A stretch of 64,000 nucleotides of DNA from Thermaerobacter sp. FW80 (GCF_004634385.1 NZ_CP037895.1:2331245-2395244); one strand, 5' to 3'. Shown: positions 48,454-58,182, counted from the stretch's first letter. Notes: generated from the sequence alone by a model not told the origin. A program made the numbers and translations.

Positions 48454-49218
48454 TCACGTCCCCGCGGGCCGCCGCCCCTCGTGGAGGCAGACGATGCCTG
48501 CCGACATCCGCCAGAACCGCACGCCCTCCAGGCCCGCCGCCGCCATGCGGGCGGCGAGCTCCTCCGCCCCCGGGAAGCCCCGCACCGACTGGGGCAGCCA
48601 CGCGTAGGGGGCCGGTCCCGGCCCCCGCCAGCGGCGGGCCGCCCATCGCCCCATGGCCGGCACCACCCGCTCGAAGTACCAGCGGAAGGGCACCCGCACC
48701 CAGGGCCACGGGCTGTGGGAGAGCTCGAGCAGCAGCACCCGTCCCCCCGGCCGCGCGACCCGGACCATCTCCGCCAGGGCGCGGTCCAGGTCGGCTACGT
48801 TGCGCAGCGCGAACCCCATGGTCACCAGGTCGAAGCCACCGTCCGGGAAGGGCATGGCCAGGGCGTCGCCCTGCACCAGCCGGACCCGAGCCGCGAGGCC
48901 CGCCTCCTCCAGGCGGCGACGGGCGACGGCCAGCATGCCCGGCGAGAAGTCCAGCCCGGTCACGTGCCCCGACGGCCCCACCCGGCGCGCCAAGAGGGCG
49001 GTGATCTCCCCGGTGCCGCAGGCCACGTCCAGCACCCGGGCCCCCTCCAGGGGCAGCTCCTCCAGGCGCCGGGCCAGCCGCCACTGCCAGTACCGCCACT
49101 GGCCCAGGGTCATGAGCCGGTTCATCCGGTCGTAGCCGGGCGCGATGGTGTCGAAGAGCTGGCGGATGTAGGCGGCCTTCTCCGTCCCTGGTCCCGGGGC
49201 GGCGCCGAAAGCCCCCAT
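48454..49218 (-). CDS. menG: Demethylmenaquinone methyltransferase MenG/UbiE
   Basis: SAM-dependent enzyme making menaquinone in the last step of quinone synthesis. The ATG at 49218 gives 254 residues. The UbiE signatures are clear: YDRMNRLMTLGQWRYWQWR at the start, SAM motif VLDVACGTGEITALLA, LDFSPGMLAVARRRLEEAG, MGFALRNVADLDRALAEMVR and the conserved end FWRMSAGIVCLHEG. It lies between sucD and hemA in the respiratory gene run. Together with the hem and ccm genes it points to a menaquinone-based, cytochrome-containing respiratory chain. Confidence 0.93.
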   Translation of the reverse strand: MGAFGAAPGPGTEKAAYIRQLFDTIAPGYDRMNRLMTLGQWRYWQWRLARRLEELPLEGARVLDVACGTGEITALLARRVGPSGHVTGLDFSPGMLAVARRRLEEAGLAARVRLVQGDALAMPFPDGGFDLVTMGFALRNVADLDRALAEMVRVARPGGRVLLLELSHSPWPWVRVPFRWYFERVVPAMGRWAARRWRGPGPAPYAWLPQSVRGFPGAEELAARMAAAGLEGVRFWRMSAGIVCLHEGRRPAGT

Positions 49219-49311
49219 GGCGGTCCCTTCCTCCTGGGTGGTGCGTCCCGCGCCGGGACGACCGGCACCCTCCCGCGCCGGCTCGGCCCGGGCCCGTCTC
49301 ATGGGGCCGCG

Positions 49312-50178
49312 CTAGCGCAGGACCTCGCGCACCAGGTCGGCCACCTGCCAGGGCAGCGCGGCGACCCGGGCCCCCGCCGCCTCCAGGGCCTCGACCTTGC
49401 TCTGGTAGGTCCCCCGGCCCCGCTCGATGATGGCCCCCGCGTGCCCCATGCGCTTGCCGGGCGGTGCGTGCTTGCCGGCCAGGTAGGCGACCACGGGCTT
49501 GGACATGCCCTTGATGTACTCGGCGGCCTCCTCCTCCGCGGTGCCGCCGATCTCGCCCACCAGGACCACCGCCTCCGTCTCCTTGTCCTGCTCGAACAGC
49601 TTCAGCACGTCGATGAAGGAGAGCCCCACCACCCGGTCGCCGCCCATGCCGACCACGGTGGACTGACCGAACCCGGCGTGGGAGAGGGAGGCGGCGATCT
49701 CGTAGGAAAGGGTACCACTGCGGGCGACGATGCCCACCCGGCCGGGAGTGTAGATGGCATTGGGCATGATCCCGATCTTGGACTTGCCGGGCGAGATCAC
49801 CCCGAAGGTGTTGGGGCCGACCACGGTGGCGCCCTTGAGCCGGGCCCGCGCCATGATCTCCATGGCGTCGTGCAGCGGCACGTGCTCGGTGATCACCACC
49901 ACCAGCTTGATCCCGGCGTCCAGCGCCTCCAGGACCGCGTCCTTGGCGAAGGGTGCGGGCACGAAGACCACCGAGGCGGTGGCCCCGTGCTTCTCCACCG
50001 CCGCCTCCACCGTGTCGTACACGGGCACGCCCCGGACCTCCTGGCCCTCCTTGCCCGGCGAGACGCCCGCCACCACGCGGGTGCCGTAGTCCAGCATCTG
50101 GCCGGTGTGGAAGCTGCCCTGGTGGCCGGTGATGCCCTGCACCACCACCCGGGTGCGCTCGTCGATCAGGATCGCCAT
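49312..50178 (-). CDS. sucD: Succinyl-CoA synthetase, alpha subunit
   Basis: Forms succinyl-CoA or makes ATP/GTP from it, with the catalytic phospho-histidine in this subunit. 288 residues. Motifs: [19 protein letters not shown] (CoA binding), [37 protein letters not shown] and the active-site His in [17 protein letters not shown]. It begins directly after the sucC stop (0-bp spacing), typical of strictly co-translated subunits. It connects the nearby malate enzymes and the methylmalonyl-CoA mutase group through succinyl-CoA. Confidence 0.96.
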   Translation of the reverse strand: MAILIDERTRVVVQGITGHQGSFHTGQMLDYGTRVVAGVSPGKEGQEVRGVPVYDTVEAAVEKHGATASVVFVPAPFAKDAVLEALDAGIKLVVVITEHVPLHDAMEIMARARLKGATVVGPNTFGVISPGKSKIGIMPNAIYTPGRVGIVARSGTLSYEIAASLSHAGFGQSTVVGMGGDRVVGLSFIDVLKLFEQDKETEAVVLVGEIGGTAEEEAAEYIKGMSKPVVAYLAGKHAPPGKRMGHAGAIIERGRGTYQSKVEALEAAGARVAALPWQVADLVREVLR

Positions 50179-51300
50179 CTACCGCTCCCCTCCCCGCCGG
50201 GCCAGCTCGACCGCCTTGCGGGCGGCCTCGCCCATGTCCCGGAAGGCCTCGATGCCGTGCTCCCGGAGGATCGCCACGCCCTTGTCCTCGTTGGTGCCCA
50301 CCAGCCGCACCACCAGCGGCACCGGGATGCCCTGCTGCTCCTTGACGGTGACGATGGCGTTGGCCACGTCGTCGCAGCGCGTGATGCCGCCGAAGATGTT
50401 GACGAAGATGACCTTGGGCCTCGTGGACACCAGCACCGCCATGGCCTTGGCCATGGGCTCCACCGCCGCGCCGCCGCCGGCGTCGAGGAAGTTCATCGCC
50501 CGCCCGCCGTACTCGGCCAGCACGTCGATGGTCGCCATGGTGATGCCGGCGCCGTTGGCCATGACGGCGATGTCACCGTCCAGCTCCACGTAGGAGAGCC
50601 CGATCTCCCGCACCCGCCGCTCCAGCTCCGTGGCCTCGCTGACCTCGGGCAGGTCCGGGTGGCGGAACCGGGCGTCGTCGTCGACGTTGAGCCGGCCGTC
50701 GGCGGCGATCAGCCGGTCGCCGGCGATCACCAGGGGGTTGATCTCCACCAGCTCGGCGTCGTAGTCGCGGAAGATCCCGTACAGCCGCGTCAGGATCTCG
50801 ACGAACTGGCGGGCGACGGCACCCTCGAGCCCGAGCCGCCGGGCGATGCCGCGGGCGAAGTAGGGGTACACCCCCAGGGTGATGTCCACGGGCCGCTTGA
50901 CGATGTCCTTCTCCGGGACCTCCTCGATGTTCACGCCGCCGTGCAGCGACGCGATGACCAGCGGTGCCTTGCGGCCGGTGTCCACGGCGATGCCCAGGTA
51001 CAGCTCGCGGTCGATGGACAGCTTCTCCTCGACCAGCACCCGCTCGACGCGGTGGCCCCGCACCTCCTGGCCGAGCAGCCCGGCCGCCACCTCGCGGGCC
51101 GCGGCGGGCGTGTCGGCGAACCGGATGCCGCCGGCCTTGCCGCGCCCTCCGGCCAGGACCTGCGACTTGACGGCCACCGGCCCGCCGATCTCCGCGGCCA
51201 CCGCGGCCGCCTCGTCGGGGGAGGCCGCCACCCGGCCCCGCGGCGTGGGGATGCCCCGCGCCCGGAAGACCTCCTTGGCCATGTACTCGAAGAACTTCAA
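50179..51300 (-). CDS. sucC: Succinyl-CoA synthetase, beta subunit
   Basis: ATP-grasp subunit that binds the nucleotide. 373 residues from a TTG at 51300, preceded by GAGGTG at 7-nt spacing (MKFFEYMAKEVFRARGIPTP is the full conserved N terminus). Motifs: AVKSQVLAGGRGKAGG, ELYLGIAVDT, AELVEINPLV, MANGAGITMATIDVLAEYGG, NFLDAGGGA and FVNIFGGITRCDDVANAI. 12 bp after the malic enzyme stop and directly before sucD. Nucleotide preference (ADP versus GDP) is not readable. Confidence 0.96.
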   Translation of the reverse strand: MKFFEYMAKEVFRARGIPTPRGRVAASPDEAAAVAAEIGGPVAVKSQVLAGGRGKAGGIRFADTPAAAREVAAGLLGQEVRGHRVERVLVEEKLSIDRELYLGIAVDTGRKAPLVIASLHGGVNIEEVPEKDIVKRPVDITLGVYPYFARGIARRLGLEGAVARQFVEILTRLYGIFRDYDAELVEINPLVIAGDRLIAADGRLNVDDDARFRHPDLPEVSEATELERRVREIGLSYVELDGDIAVMANGAGITMATIDVLAEYGGRAMNFLDAGGGAAVEPMAKAMAVLVSTRPKVIFVNIFGGITRCDDVANAIVTVKEQQGIPVPLVVRLVGTNEDKGVAILREHGIEAFRDMGEAARKAVELARRGGER

Positions 51301-51311
51301 CGACGCTCACC

Positions 51312-52718
51312 TCACTGGGCGGTATTGGACGAACCGGCCAGGCGGGCGCGCACCGCCTCGACCCGGCGGGCCGTCGCGCGCCCCACCTCGGCGGGATCCC
51401 GGGGGCGCCGGGCCACGCCGCTGGCGGTGGCCGCCGCGGCCACCGCGGCGGCCACCGCCGGGGCCACCCGGGGGTCGCCGGCCGCGGGGATGATGTAGTC
51501 CGGCGCGAGCCGGTCCGGTTCGACCAGATCGGCGATGGCCCGCGCCGCCGCCAGCTTCATCGCCTCGTTGACCTCCCGGGCCCGCACGTCCAGGGCGCCG
51601 CGGAACACGCCGGGGAAGGCCAGCACGTTGTTGATCTGGTTGGGGAAGTCCGAGCGCCCCGTGCAGACCACCCGCGCCCCCGCGGCCGCCGCCGCGTCGG
51701 GGAAGATCTCCGGCGTCGGGTTGGCCATCGCCATGACGATGGCGTCAGGCGCCATGCTGCGCACCATGCTGGGCGTGACCGCCCCGGCCCGGGAGAGGCC
51801 GATGAACACGTCGGCCCCCTCCATCACGTCGGCCAGCTGCCCCTTGCGGCCGGCGGGGTTGCTGCGCTCCGCGATCCGCTGCTTGTACGGGTTCATCCCG
51901 TAGGGCCGGCCGGGGTAGAGGGCGCCGCGGCTGTCGCACAGCACCAGGTCGCGGGCGCCCAGATCCAGCAGCAACTGGCTGGTGGCGATGCCCGCGGCGC
52001 CCGCCCCGTTGACCACGATGCGCACGCGGTGCAGCTCCTTGCCCACCACCCGCAGGGCGTTGATCAGCGCCGCCGCGGTGACGATGGCCGTCCCGTGCTG
52101 GTCGTCGTGGAACACCGGGATGTCCAGCTCGGCCCGCAGCCGCGCCTCCACCTCGAAGCAGCGGGGGGCGGCGATGTCCTCCAGGTTGATGCCGCCGAAG
52201 CTCGGCGCCAGGGCGCGGACCACCTCGACGATCCGGCCCACCTCGCGGGCCTCGATGCACAGCGGCACCGCGTCGACGGCCGCGTACAGCTTGAAGAGGA
52301 TCGCCTTGCCCTCCATCACGGGCAGGGCGGCCGCCGGACCGATGTCGCCGAGGCCCAGGACGGCGGAGCCGTCGGACACCACCGCCACCAGGTTGCCGCG
52401 GGCGGTGAGCTCGAAGGCCTCGTCGGGGTCGGCGGCGATCAGCCGGCACGGCTCGGCCACGCCGGGGGTGTAGGCCAGGCTCAGGTCGCGGCTGTCCCGC
52501 AGGGGCACCTTGCTGGCGATCTCGATCTTGCCGCGGGCCCGCCGGTGCAGGGCGACGGCCTCGGCGCGCAGGGCGTCGTCCCGCGCCGCCTCGTCCGCGG
52601 GGTCGGCACCGGCCCACCGCCCGGCGCCGACCCCGGCCGGCCCCTCGCCGCGGTCGCCGGATGCGCCAGCCTGCGGCACGCCGCGGGTCTCGTCGTGATG
52701 CTCACCCGCTCCGGCCAC
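51312..52718 (-). CDS. NAD(P)-dependent malic enzyme
   Basis: Oxidatively decarboxylates malate to pyruvate and CO2. The GTG at 52718 gives 468 residues. Motifs: [117 protein letters not shown] and [14 protein letters not shown]. No C-terminal phosphotransacetylase domain is present; an Ala-rich tail ends it. The first 30 residues are low-complexity. It is followed by sucC after 12 bp and lies downstream of mdh, linking malate to pyruvate and the TCA cycle. Confidence 0.93.
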   Translation of the reverse strand: MAGAGEHHDETRGVPQAGASGDRGEGPAGVGAGRWAGADPADEAARDDALRAEAVALHRRARGKIEIASKVPLRDSRDLSLAYTPGVAEPCRLIAADPDEAFELTARGNLVAVVSDGSAVLGLGDIGPAAALPVMEGKAILFKLYAAVDAVPLCIEAREVGRIVEVVRALAPSFGGINLEDIAAPRCFEVEARLRAELDIPVFHDDQHGTAIVTAAALINALRVVGKELHRVRIVVNGAGAAGIATSQLLLDLGARDLVLCDSRGALYPGRPYGMNPYKQRIAERSNPAGRKGQLADVMEGADVFIGLSRAGAVTPSMVRSMAPDAIVMAMANPTPEIFPDAAAAAGARVVCTGRSDFPNQINNVLAFPGVFRGALDVRAREVNEAMKLAAARAIADLVEPDRLAPDYIIPAAGDPRVAPAVAAAVAAAATASGVARRPRDPAEVGRATARRVEAVRARLAGSSNTAQ

Positions 52719-52801
52719 CGCGTGGCATCGCCTCCTCCACCGCCCCGCCCCGGCCCGCCGGGTCGCGCCCGGCGGGCCGGGGCGGGGGCACGCCTCCTCC
52801 C

Positions 52802-53731
52802 TCAGAGGTCCAGCTTGGCCAAGGTCTCGCGGACGTCCGCCGCCGAACGGGCGAAGGCCGCCCGCTCCTCGTCGGTGAGCTCGATCTCCAGGATCCGTTC
52901 GATGCCCTGGCCGCCGAGCACCACGGGCACGCCCATGAAGATGCCCGACTCGCCATATTCTCCCTCGAGATAGGCCGAGACCGGCAGCACCCGCTTCCGG
53001 TCGCGCAGGATCGCCTCGACCATCTCCGCCATCGCCGCCCCCGGGGCGAAGAAGGCCGAGCCCGTCTTCAGCAGGCGGACGATCTCGGCCCCGCCGTCCC
53101 GGGTCCGCCGGACCAGCTCGTCGATCTTCTCCGGCGGCAGCAGCTGCGTGATCGGGATGCCGCCGACGTGGGTGTAGCGCGGCAGCGGCACCATGGAGTC
53201 GCCGTGGCCGCCCAGCACCAGGGCGTGGACGTCCTCGAAGGAGACGCCCAGCTCCAGGGCGATGAAGGTGCGGAAGCGGGCGGAGTCCAGGATGCCGGAC
53301 TGGCCCATCACGCGATGCTTGGGGAAGCCGGTGACCTTGTAGGCCACGTAGCACATGACGTCCAGCGGGTTCGTCAACACGATCAGGTAGGCATCGGGCG
53401 CGTAGCGGGCCACCTGGGCGGCGATGTCGCGGACGATGCCGGTGTTGACGTTGACCAGGTCGTCGCGGCTCATGCCGGGCTTGCGGGCGGCGCCGGCGGT
53501 GATGACCACCACCGCGGACCCGGCGATGTCGGCGTAGTCGTTGGAGCCGGTCAGGATCGTGTCGAAGCCCTCCACCGGGGCCGCCTGCATCAGGTCCAGC
53601 GCCTTGCCCTGCGGCATGCCCTCGACCACATCGACCAGGACGATGTCGGCCACCTGCTTGGTGGCCAGCCAGTGGGCCAGGGCGGCACCGGTGTTGCCCG
53701 CCCCGATGATGCTGACCTTGGGTCGCCTCAA
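52802..53731 (-). CDS. mdh: Malate dehydrogenase (lactate-dehydrogenase-like type)
   Basis: NAD-dependent interconversion of malate and oxaloacetate. A TTG at 53731, after GGAGGGGGAGG, gives 309 residues, the normal length. Rossmann motif is [17 protein letters not shown] and the NAD-selective Asp is in [28 protein letters not shown] has Arg where lactate dehydrogenases have Gln, which marks malate specificity. Catalytic His is in [15 protein letters not shown]. The family end [17 protein letters not shown] is intact. Second gene downstream of the Ccm cluster and upstream of the malic enzyme. Confidence 0.95.
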   Translation of the reverse strand: MRRPKVSIIGAGNTGAALAHWLATKQVADIVLVDVVEGMPQGKALDLMQAAPVEGFDTILTGSNDYADIAGSAVVVITAGAARKPGMSRDDLVNVNTGIVRDIAAQVARYAPDAYLIVLTNPLDVMCYVAYKVTGFPKHRVMGQSGILDSARFRTFIALELGVSFEDVHALVLGGHGDSMVPLPRYTHVGGIPITQLLPPEKIDELVRRTRDGGAEIVRLLKTGSAFFAPGAAMAEMVEAILRDRKRVLPVSAYLEGEYGESGIFMGVPVVLGGQGIERILEIELTDEERAAFARSAADVRETLAKLDL

Positions 53732-53785
53732 CCTAGCCTCCCCCTCCGTCGATGGACTTCGCCGGTGGGCCGGTGGTCCCACCCG

Positions 53786-53980
53786 TCACGAGCCGACGCC
53801 CGGCGGGCGCGGACCCGGCCCGCGGCCGGCGGCGCGCTGGCGGCCCAGCTCCCGCTCCAGCTCCCCCACCTTGCGCATGAGGCGCCCCACGTAGGCGAAG
53901 AGCAGCGCCAGGGCCGCCGTGTAGGCCCAAAACAAATAGATCAGCAGCCGTTGGTCGAGTTCGGGGGTGATCGGTGGCAC
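53786..53980 (-). CDS. ccmD: CcmD-like small membrane protein
   Basis: 64 residues from a GTG at 53980, 2 bp after the ccmC stop. One transmembrane segment (LIYLFWAYTAALALLFAYVG) is followed by a basic helical stretch LMRKVGELERELGRQ and a Pro/Gly tail. This is the plan of CcmD, the small protein that holds CcmC and heme-loaded CcmE with the CcmAB transporter. Assignment rests on size, topology and the adjacent gene, since CcmD sequence is poorly conserved. Confidence 0.75.
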   Translation of the reverse strand: MPPITPELDQRLLIYLFWAYTAALALLFAYVGRLMRKVGELERELGRQRAAGRGPGPRPPGVGS

Positions 53981-53982
53981 GC

Positions 53983-54660
53983 CTAGCCCTCCTCGGTCTG
54001 GGCCCGCGCCCGCCGGTGGATCTCCTCGGCCAAGCGGCCGATGCGCACCCGCTGGCTCAACAGGAGGAAGAACAGCAGGGTGAAGGCGAGGACGGCGGAC
54101 TGCAGCGCCAGGCGCATGGCGGGGTCGAGGCGCATGTCCCCGCCCTGGCGCAGGACGGGGTGGATGGAGGTCCACCACACCGACGACATGTACACGATGG
54201 GCACGTTGAGGAAGCCCGCGATCCCCAGCACCGCCGCGTACCGGCCCCGGCTCGCCGGTTCGTCCACCGCCGCCCGGATCAGCAGGTAGCCCACGTACAG
54301 GAACCAGAGGATCAGCGTGGTGGTCAGCTTGGGGTCCCAGGTCCACCACACGCCCCACACCGCCCGGGCCCACAGCGAACCCATCACCAGGGTGATGGTG
54401 GTGAAGAGCACCCCCAGCTCGGCGGCCGCCGCGGCCAGCCGGTCCCACCGCGCCTGGGGCCGCCTCAGGTACGCGAGGGAGGCGACGAAGACGAGGGCGA
54501 AGGCCAGGAAGCCCACCCATGCCGCCGCCACGTGGAAGTAGAAGATGCGGTGGACGTTGCCCATCACCCGTTCGGGGGGTGCGTAGCGAAGGGCCATGTA
54601 CAGCGCCCCGACCAGGGCCGCGTAGGTGATCAGCAGGAAGCCTGCCGCCCGGCGTGACAT
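53983..54660 (-). CDS. ccmC: Heme handling protein CcmC
   Basis: Six-helix membrane protein that loads heme onto CcmE. 225 residues from the ATG at 54660. The Trp-rich heme-contact motif WGVWWTWDPKLTT (residues 104-116) is complete. Histidines flank it in RIFYFHVAAAWVGF and near YMSSVWWTSIHP, as needed to ligate heme. It sits 11 bp after ccmAB and 2 bp before ccmD. In this cluster CcmC works with a Cys-type CcmE. Confidence 0.94.
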   Translation of the reverse strand: MSRRAAGFLLITYAALVGALYMALRYAPPERVMGNVHRIFYFHVAAAWVGFLAFALVFVASLAYLRRPQARWDRLAAAAAELGVLFTTITLVMGSLWARAVWGVWWTWDPKLTTTLILWFLYVGYLLIRAAVDEPASRGRYAAVLGIAGFLNVPIVYMSSVWWTSIHPVLRQGGDMRLDPAMRLALQSAVLAFTLLFFLLLSQRVRIGRLAEEIHRRARAQTEEG

Positions 54661-54670
54661 GGCTCGCCTC

Positions 54671-56479
54671 CTAGCGGGCTACCACATAGTCGAACAGCAG
54701 GGCGCCGGCGACCAGGAACATGGTATCATACACCGCCAGCCCTCGAAACCAAAGGGCCGCCTGTTCGGGAGACCCCGCCAGGGCCGCCCCGGCCGCCTGG
54801 ACCGCCCCCAGGAGCACCGGGGCGGTCAGGGGGAAGAGCAGCACCGGCAGCAGCGCCTCGCGCCCCCGCACCGAGGCGGTCAACGCACCCAGGAGCGTGC
54901 CGACGGCCGCCAAGCCCGCCGTCCCCAGCCCCATGGCCAGGACGAACCCGGCCCAGTGGGGCGCCCCCTGGTACCCCAGCCAGGCGAGGACGACGGGCAC
55001 CAGCGCCAGCTCCAAGAGCAGCAGCTGCGCCCCCTGGGAGGCGACCCGGGCCAGGTAGAGCAGGCTGCGGTCCACCGGCGCCAGCAGCAACCCCTCCAGC
55101 GTGCCGCGGTCGGCCTCCTGGGCGAAGCTGCGGCCGAACAGCAGCACCGCGGCGAAGTAGAAGGCCACCCACAACAGGCCCCCCATGAGGGGCGACAGCC
55201 GGTTGCGGTTGGGATCGAGGGCGAAGGCCAGGGACAGGCCCACCAGCAGGACGAAGGTCGCCAGCCCGAGCAGGCCCTCCCGGCGCCGCCACTCCTGGCG
55301 CCAGTCGCGGCCCATCAGGGCCGCCACGGCGCCCCACGCGGCTCGCACCGAAGGCCACGGGACCCCCGGGACGGGCCCCGGCCCTTCCGCGGGGGCCGGG
55401 GCCGGATCCGCCCGCGACCCGGCGGGAGGGACCGGTCCACCCGGGCGCCGGGCCGCCCGCGCCGCCCCCCTACCCCCCGCCTCTGGGGCGGCGGGGTCCC
55501 CCGCGGCGACCGGCTCGTCGACCTCCGCACCCGCGGCCGCCGCCCTTCCCCCGATCTCGTCGGCCTGGCCGCGCGCCCGGCGGCAGGGTGGCGGCCCTTC
55601 GGCGGCACCGCCCGCCCTCGAGCCCCCTTCCGGGCCGACGTCCGCCGACGCCCCCCCTGCCTCCAGCCACCCCTCCAGCGCCGACCAGTCCACCGACGTC
55701 GCCGCGGCCGCTCGGCCGCGGCCGCCGCCCAGCAGCAAGACCCGTTCGGCCAGGCGGGCGGCGCGGTCCACGTCGTGGAGGACGACCACGGCGGTCCCGC
55801 CCGACGCGCGGTGCTCCTGCAGCAACCCCTCCAAGAGGCGGGCCGCGCCGGCGTCCAGGCCGGTGAAGGGCTCGTCCCACAACCAGAGGATCGGCCGGTG
55901 CATCAGGCACCGGGCCACCTCCAGGCGCTGGGCCAGCCCCCGGGAGAGCCACCCCGCCGGCCGATGGGCGACCGCGTCGAGCCCCAGCCGCTCCAGCAGG
56001 GCCGCCGCCCGCCGCCGGGCGGCGGCGGCCTCCATGCCGTACAGCCGTCCGAAGAAGACCAGGTTCTCCAGGGCCGACAGGTCGGGATGGCTCAGGGGGC
56101 GGTGCCCCACGTACCCGATCAGGTGCCGCCACGCCGAGGCCGCCGGGGATGCGGCACGGCCGGCCACCCACACCTCCCCGCCGTCGGGCAGGAGCAGACC
56201 GGCCACCACCCGGAGGAGGGTGGTCTTGCCGGAGCCGTTCGGCCCCATCACCACGCCGATCTCGCCGGGGCCCACCCGCCAGCTCACGTCGCGGAAGACC
56301 ACCTGCTCCCCGAACCGCCGCGCGAGTCCCCGCAGCTCCAGGGCACCGTCGCGGGAAGCCCCCTCCGCGGCGCTCCCGGCGGGCACCGGATCTCGAGCCG
56401 GCTCGCCGAGGCGACCGCCCGCCCGCCCGACCCGCCGCCCCCGGGCCGCCAGCTGGGCCGCAGGCGACGGCGACCTCAC
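54671..56479 (-). CDS. ccmAB: CcmA-CcmB fusion, heme exporter ABC transporter
   Basis: One 602-residue chain. Residues 45-255 are the ATPase CcmA: Walker A GPNGSGKTT (79-87), signature LSRGLAQR (178-185), Walker B LWLWDEP, H-loop His235. Residues 376-602 are the membrane subunit CcmB with six helices (FVLLVGLSLAFALDPNRN; FYFAAVLLFGRSFAQEADRG; LEGLLLAPVDRS). A 100-residue Gly/Pro/Ala linker joins them. CcmA and CcmB are separate genes in most bacteria. No ribosome site precedes the possible internal GTG or ATG at the CcmB start, which supports a true fusion. The GTG at 56479 overlaps the preceding stop by 4 bp. The complex releases holo-CcmE from CcmC. Confidence 0.9.
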   Translation of the reverse strand: MRSPSPAAQLAARGRRVGRAGGRLGEPARDPVPAGSAAEGASRDGALELRGLARRFGEQVVFRDVSWRVGPGEIGVVMGPNGSGKTTLLRVVAGLLLPDGGEVWVAGRAASPAASAWRHLIGYVGHRPLSHPDLSALENLVFFGRLYGMEAAAARRRAAALLERLGLDAVAHRPAGWLSRGLAQRLEVARCLMHRPILWLWDEPFTGLDAGAARLLEGLLQEHRASGGTAVVVLHDVDRAARLAERVLLLGGGRGRAAAATSVDWSALEGWLEAGGASADVGPEGGSRAGGAAEGPPPCRRARGQADEIGGRAAAAGAEVDEPVAAGDPAAPEAGGRGAARAARRPGGPVPPAGSRADPAPAPAEGPGPVPGVPWPSVRAAWGAVAALMGRDWRQEWRRREGLLGLATFVLLVGLSLAFALDPNRNRLSPLMGGLLWVAFYFAAVLLFGRSFAQEADRGTLEGLLLAPVDRSLLYLARVASQGAQLLLLELALVPVVLAWLGYQGAPHWAGFVLAMGLGTAGLAAVGTLLGALTASVRGREALLPVLLFPLTAPVLLGAVQAAGAALAGSPEQAALWFRGLAVYDTMFLVAGALLFDYVVAR

Positions 56480-57741
56480 CCCGGGGTCACCTCCCGTGCG
56501 TCCCCTCGCGCATCGTCCTGGGGGTCGAGGACGGCGGTCGGCCCCCCGGCGGACCGCCCGCCGCCGGCGCCATGGGCCGCGGCGGACGCCCGACCCTCCG
56601 CCGGGCGCCGCACCTCCGTCCAACGGCCCGCGCGGGGGCCGGCCCCTGCCGCAGCCGAACGGTCCGCCGCGCCCCGTCCCGATGCCGCCCACCAGCGCCG
56701 GGTGGCGACCACCGCCGCCGCCACCAGCCGGCGCCGCTCCGCCTCGTACGCACCGGTCGGGATCTCGCCCTGGGCATGGGCACGGTCCAGCTCCACGATG
56801 GCCTGGATCAGGGCCCGGCGCCGGCGCTCCCACCGGCCGGGGCTCCGCATCCAACGGACCGTGGCGACCCCCCCGGCGGCCAGCAGCACGGCCCCGAACC
56901 CCAGCACCCAAGGGGCGACCTGCCGGCCGGAACGGGGCGCCGGCCGGAGGCCGGGAGGCTCGCCGCCCCCGGGCGCCGCCGCGCCCGGGGGCGCAAGGGT
57001 CAGCCGGTAGCCCCCCGCGGGGAGCGGCCCGGCGGCGAAGGCCGCCAGGTCCATGCCGGGCAGGCCCACCGCATCCCCCGCCACGGTGCCCGCCGGGCGC
57101 ATGCCCTCACCCCGGACCTCGAGCTGATCCGCCACCGTCAGGACCACCAGCCGCTCGGCGGGCGCAGGCAACACCAGTTCCAGGTGGCCCGGGGTGCCCT
57201 CCGGGTCCGCCAAGAGGACGTAAGCATAGTCCCGCGCTCCATCGCCGCGGGACGGCGCCGGATCGACGAGGCGGCCGTCCTCCCACCGGAGGCCCTCCGG
57301 CAACGGCTCGGCGGGCTGGCCTCCAGCGACTGCTGGCAGGATGCGCGGTCCCGGCGCAGCCGGTGGCGCCGACGGGCGGGACGACGTCCCGGAGCCCGTG
57401 CCGGCGGTGGGACCTCCGCCGCTGCCGCCCGCCGCAGGGCCGCCCTCAGCGCCTCCGCGCCACCGGGCGAGGAACAAGACGGCCATCCCCCGCCCCTCCG
57501 GGTCGGGCCGCAGCACCAGGGTGATCCGCTCCCATGGCGCCGCCCCGCCGTCCGACCCCTGGGCCCCCGCGGGGGCCGGCGACCCCATCAGGATGCACGC
57601 GCCGAGGACCACCGCCGCCAGCGCCCGCCGCCACCGGCGGCCGGCGGCGTCCCGCAGCCGGCTGCGCCGTCCCATCCCCTGCCCTTCCGGTGCCCCGCCG
57701 CCCCGGGCGGGAGCAGGGCGAGCCCCGATCCCGCCGGTCAT
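56476..57741 (-). CDS. Exported, membrane-anchored protein of unknown function in the Ccm cluster
   Basis: 421 residues; the ATG at 57741 overlaps the ccmE stop (ATGA). A signal peptide follows a basic lead (residues 35-55, ALAAVVLGACILMGSPAPAG). An outward domain of about 220 residues holds Gly/Pro-rich inserts and beta-strand patterns (LELVLPAPAERLVVLTVADQ; GGYRLTLAPPGAAAP). One transmembrane helix lies near 295 (WVLGFGAVLLAAGGVATV), then a cytoplasmic helix pair ALIQAIVELDRAHAQGEIPT with GAYEAERRRLVAAA. The last part recalls short coiled oligomerisation motifs after a membrane anchor. It sits between ccmE and ccmAB, where ccmF or ccmH might be expected, but resembles neither. Confidence 0.8.
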   Translation of the reverse strand: MTGGIGARPAPARGGGAPEGQGMGRRSRLRDAAGRRWRRALAAVVLGACILMGSPAPAGAQGSDGGAAPWERITLVLRPDPEGRGMAVLFLARWRGGAEGGPAAGGSGGGPTAGTGSGTSSRPSAPPAAPGPRILPAVAGGQPAEPLPEGLRWEDGRLVDPAPSRGDGARDYAYVLLADPEGTPGHLELVLPAPAERLVVLTVADQLEVRGEGMRPAGTVAGDAVGLPGMDLAAFAAGPLPAGGYRLTLAPPGAAAPGGGEPPGLRPAPRSGRQVAPWVLGFGAVLLAAGGVATVRWMRSPGRWERRRRALIQAIVELDRAHAQGEIPTGAYEAERRRLVAAAVVATRRWWAASGRGAADRSAAAGAGPRAGRWTEVRRPAEGRASAAAHGAGGGRSAGGPTAVLDPQDDARGDAREVTPG

Positions 57742-58151
57742 CGGGCCGCCTCGGCACGCGCCGACTCGTACTTGGACGGGCACTTCACCATGACGCGATC
57801 GGCCACCAGCGTGTCCCCCTCGAGGCGCCCCTCCACCACCACGTCGACGCCGTCCTGCAGGAGATCCGGCTTGACGCCCTTGTAGACCACGGGGAGCGGA
57901 CGGCCCGAGTCGCCGGCCATCGCGAAGGCCAGGGTGACGTCGTGGACGGACCAGGCCACCGTACCGGGTGCGACCCGGCCGTGCACCCGGACGAACCTCC
58001 CCTCCAGCTGGTCGGCGCGCCCCAGGGCTTGATCGACGGACAGGTAGTACGTCTTCGCGCTCTGAAAGCCCATCAACGAGAGGTAGGCGATGCCAGCCAG
58101 GACCACCAGCACGGCCAGCCCCACCTTCACGCGCGCGGACACCGCCGTCAC
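57738..58151 (-). CDS. ccmE: Heme chaperone CcmE, Cys-type (CxxxY)
   Basis: Periplasm-side heme carrier of cytochrome c maturation. 137 residues (a GTG at 58142 is an alternative start, because neither start has ideal spacing to GAGGG). One N-terminal anchor helix (8-28) and an OB fold (YLSVDQALGRADQLEGRFVR; VVYKGVKPDLLQDGVDVVVE). The heme-binding site is CPSKY (Cys124, Tyr128), not the His of the classical HxxxY. The CxxxY variant is known from System I-star in archaea and some Gram-negative and Gram-positive lineages that lack CcmH. First gene of the Ccm cluster, with a promoter just upstream. Confidence 0.93.
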   Translation of the reverse strand: MTAVSARVKVGLAVLVVLAGIAYLSLMGFQSAKTYYLSVDQALGRADQLEGRFVRVHGRVAPGTVAWSVHDVTLAFAMAGDSGRPLPVVYKGVKPDLLQDGVDVVVEGRLEGDTLVADRVMVKCPSKYESARAEAAR

Positions 58152-58182
58152 CGCCCTCGACAGGTCTTGCCACGGCCACCCG

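Noticed and set aside
54671-55360. Separate ccmB gene
   Set aside because: The in-frame GTG and ATG near the CcmB start have no ribosome site and there is no stop after CcmA, so a fusion is the simpler reading.
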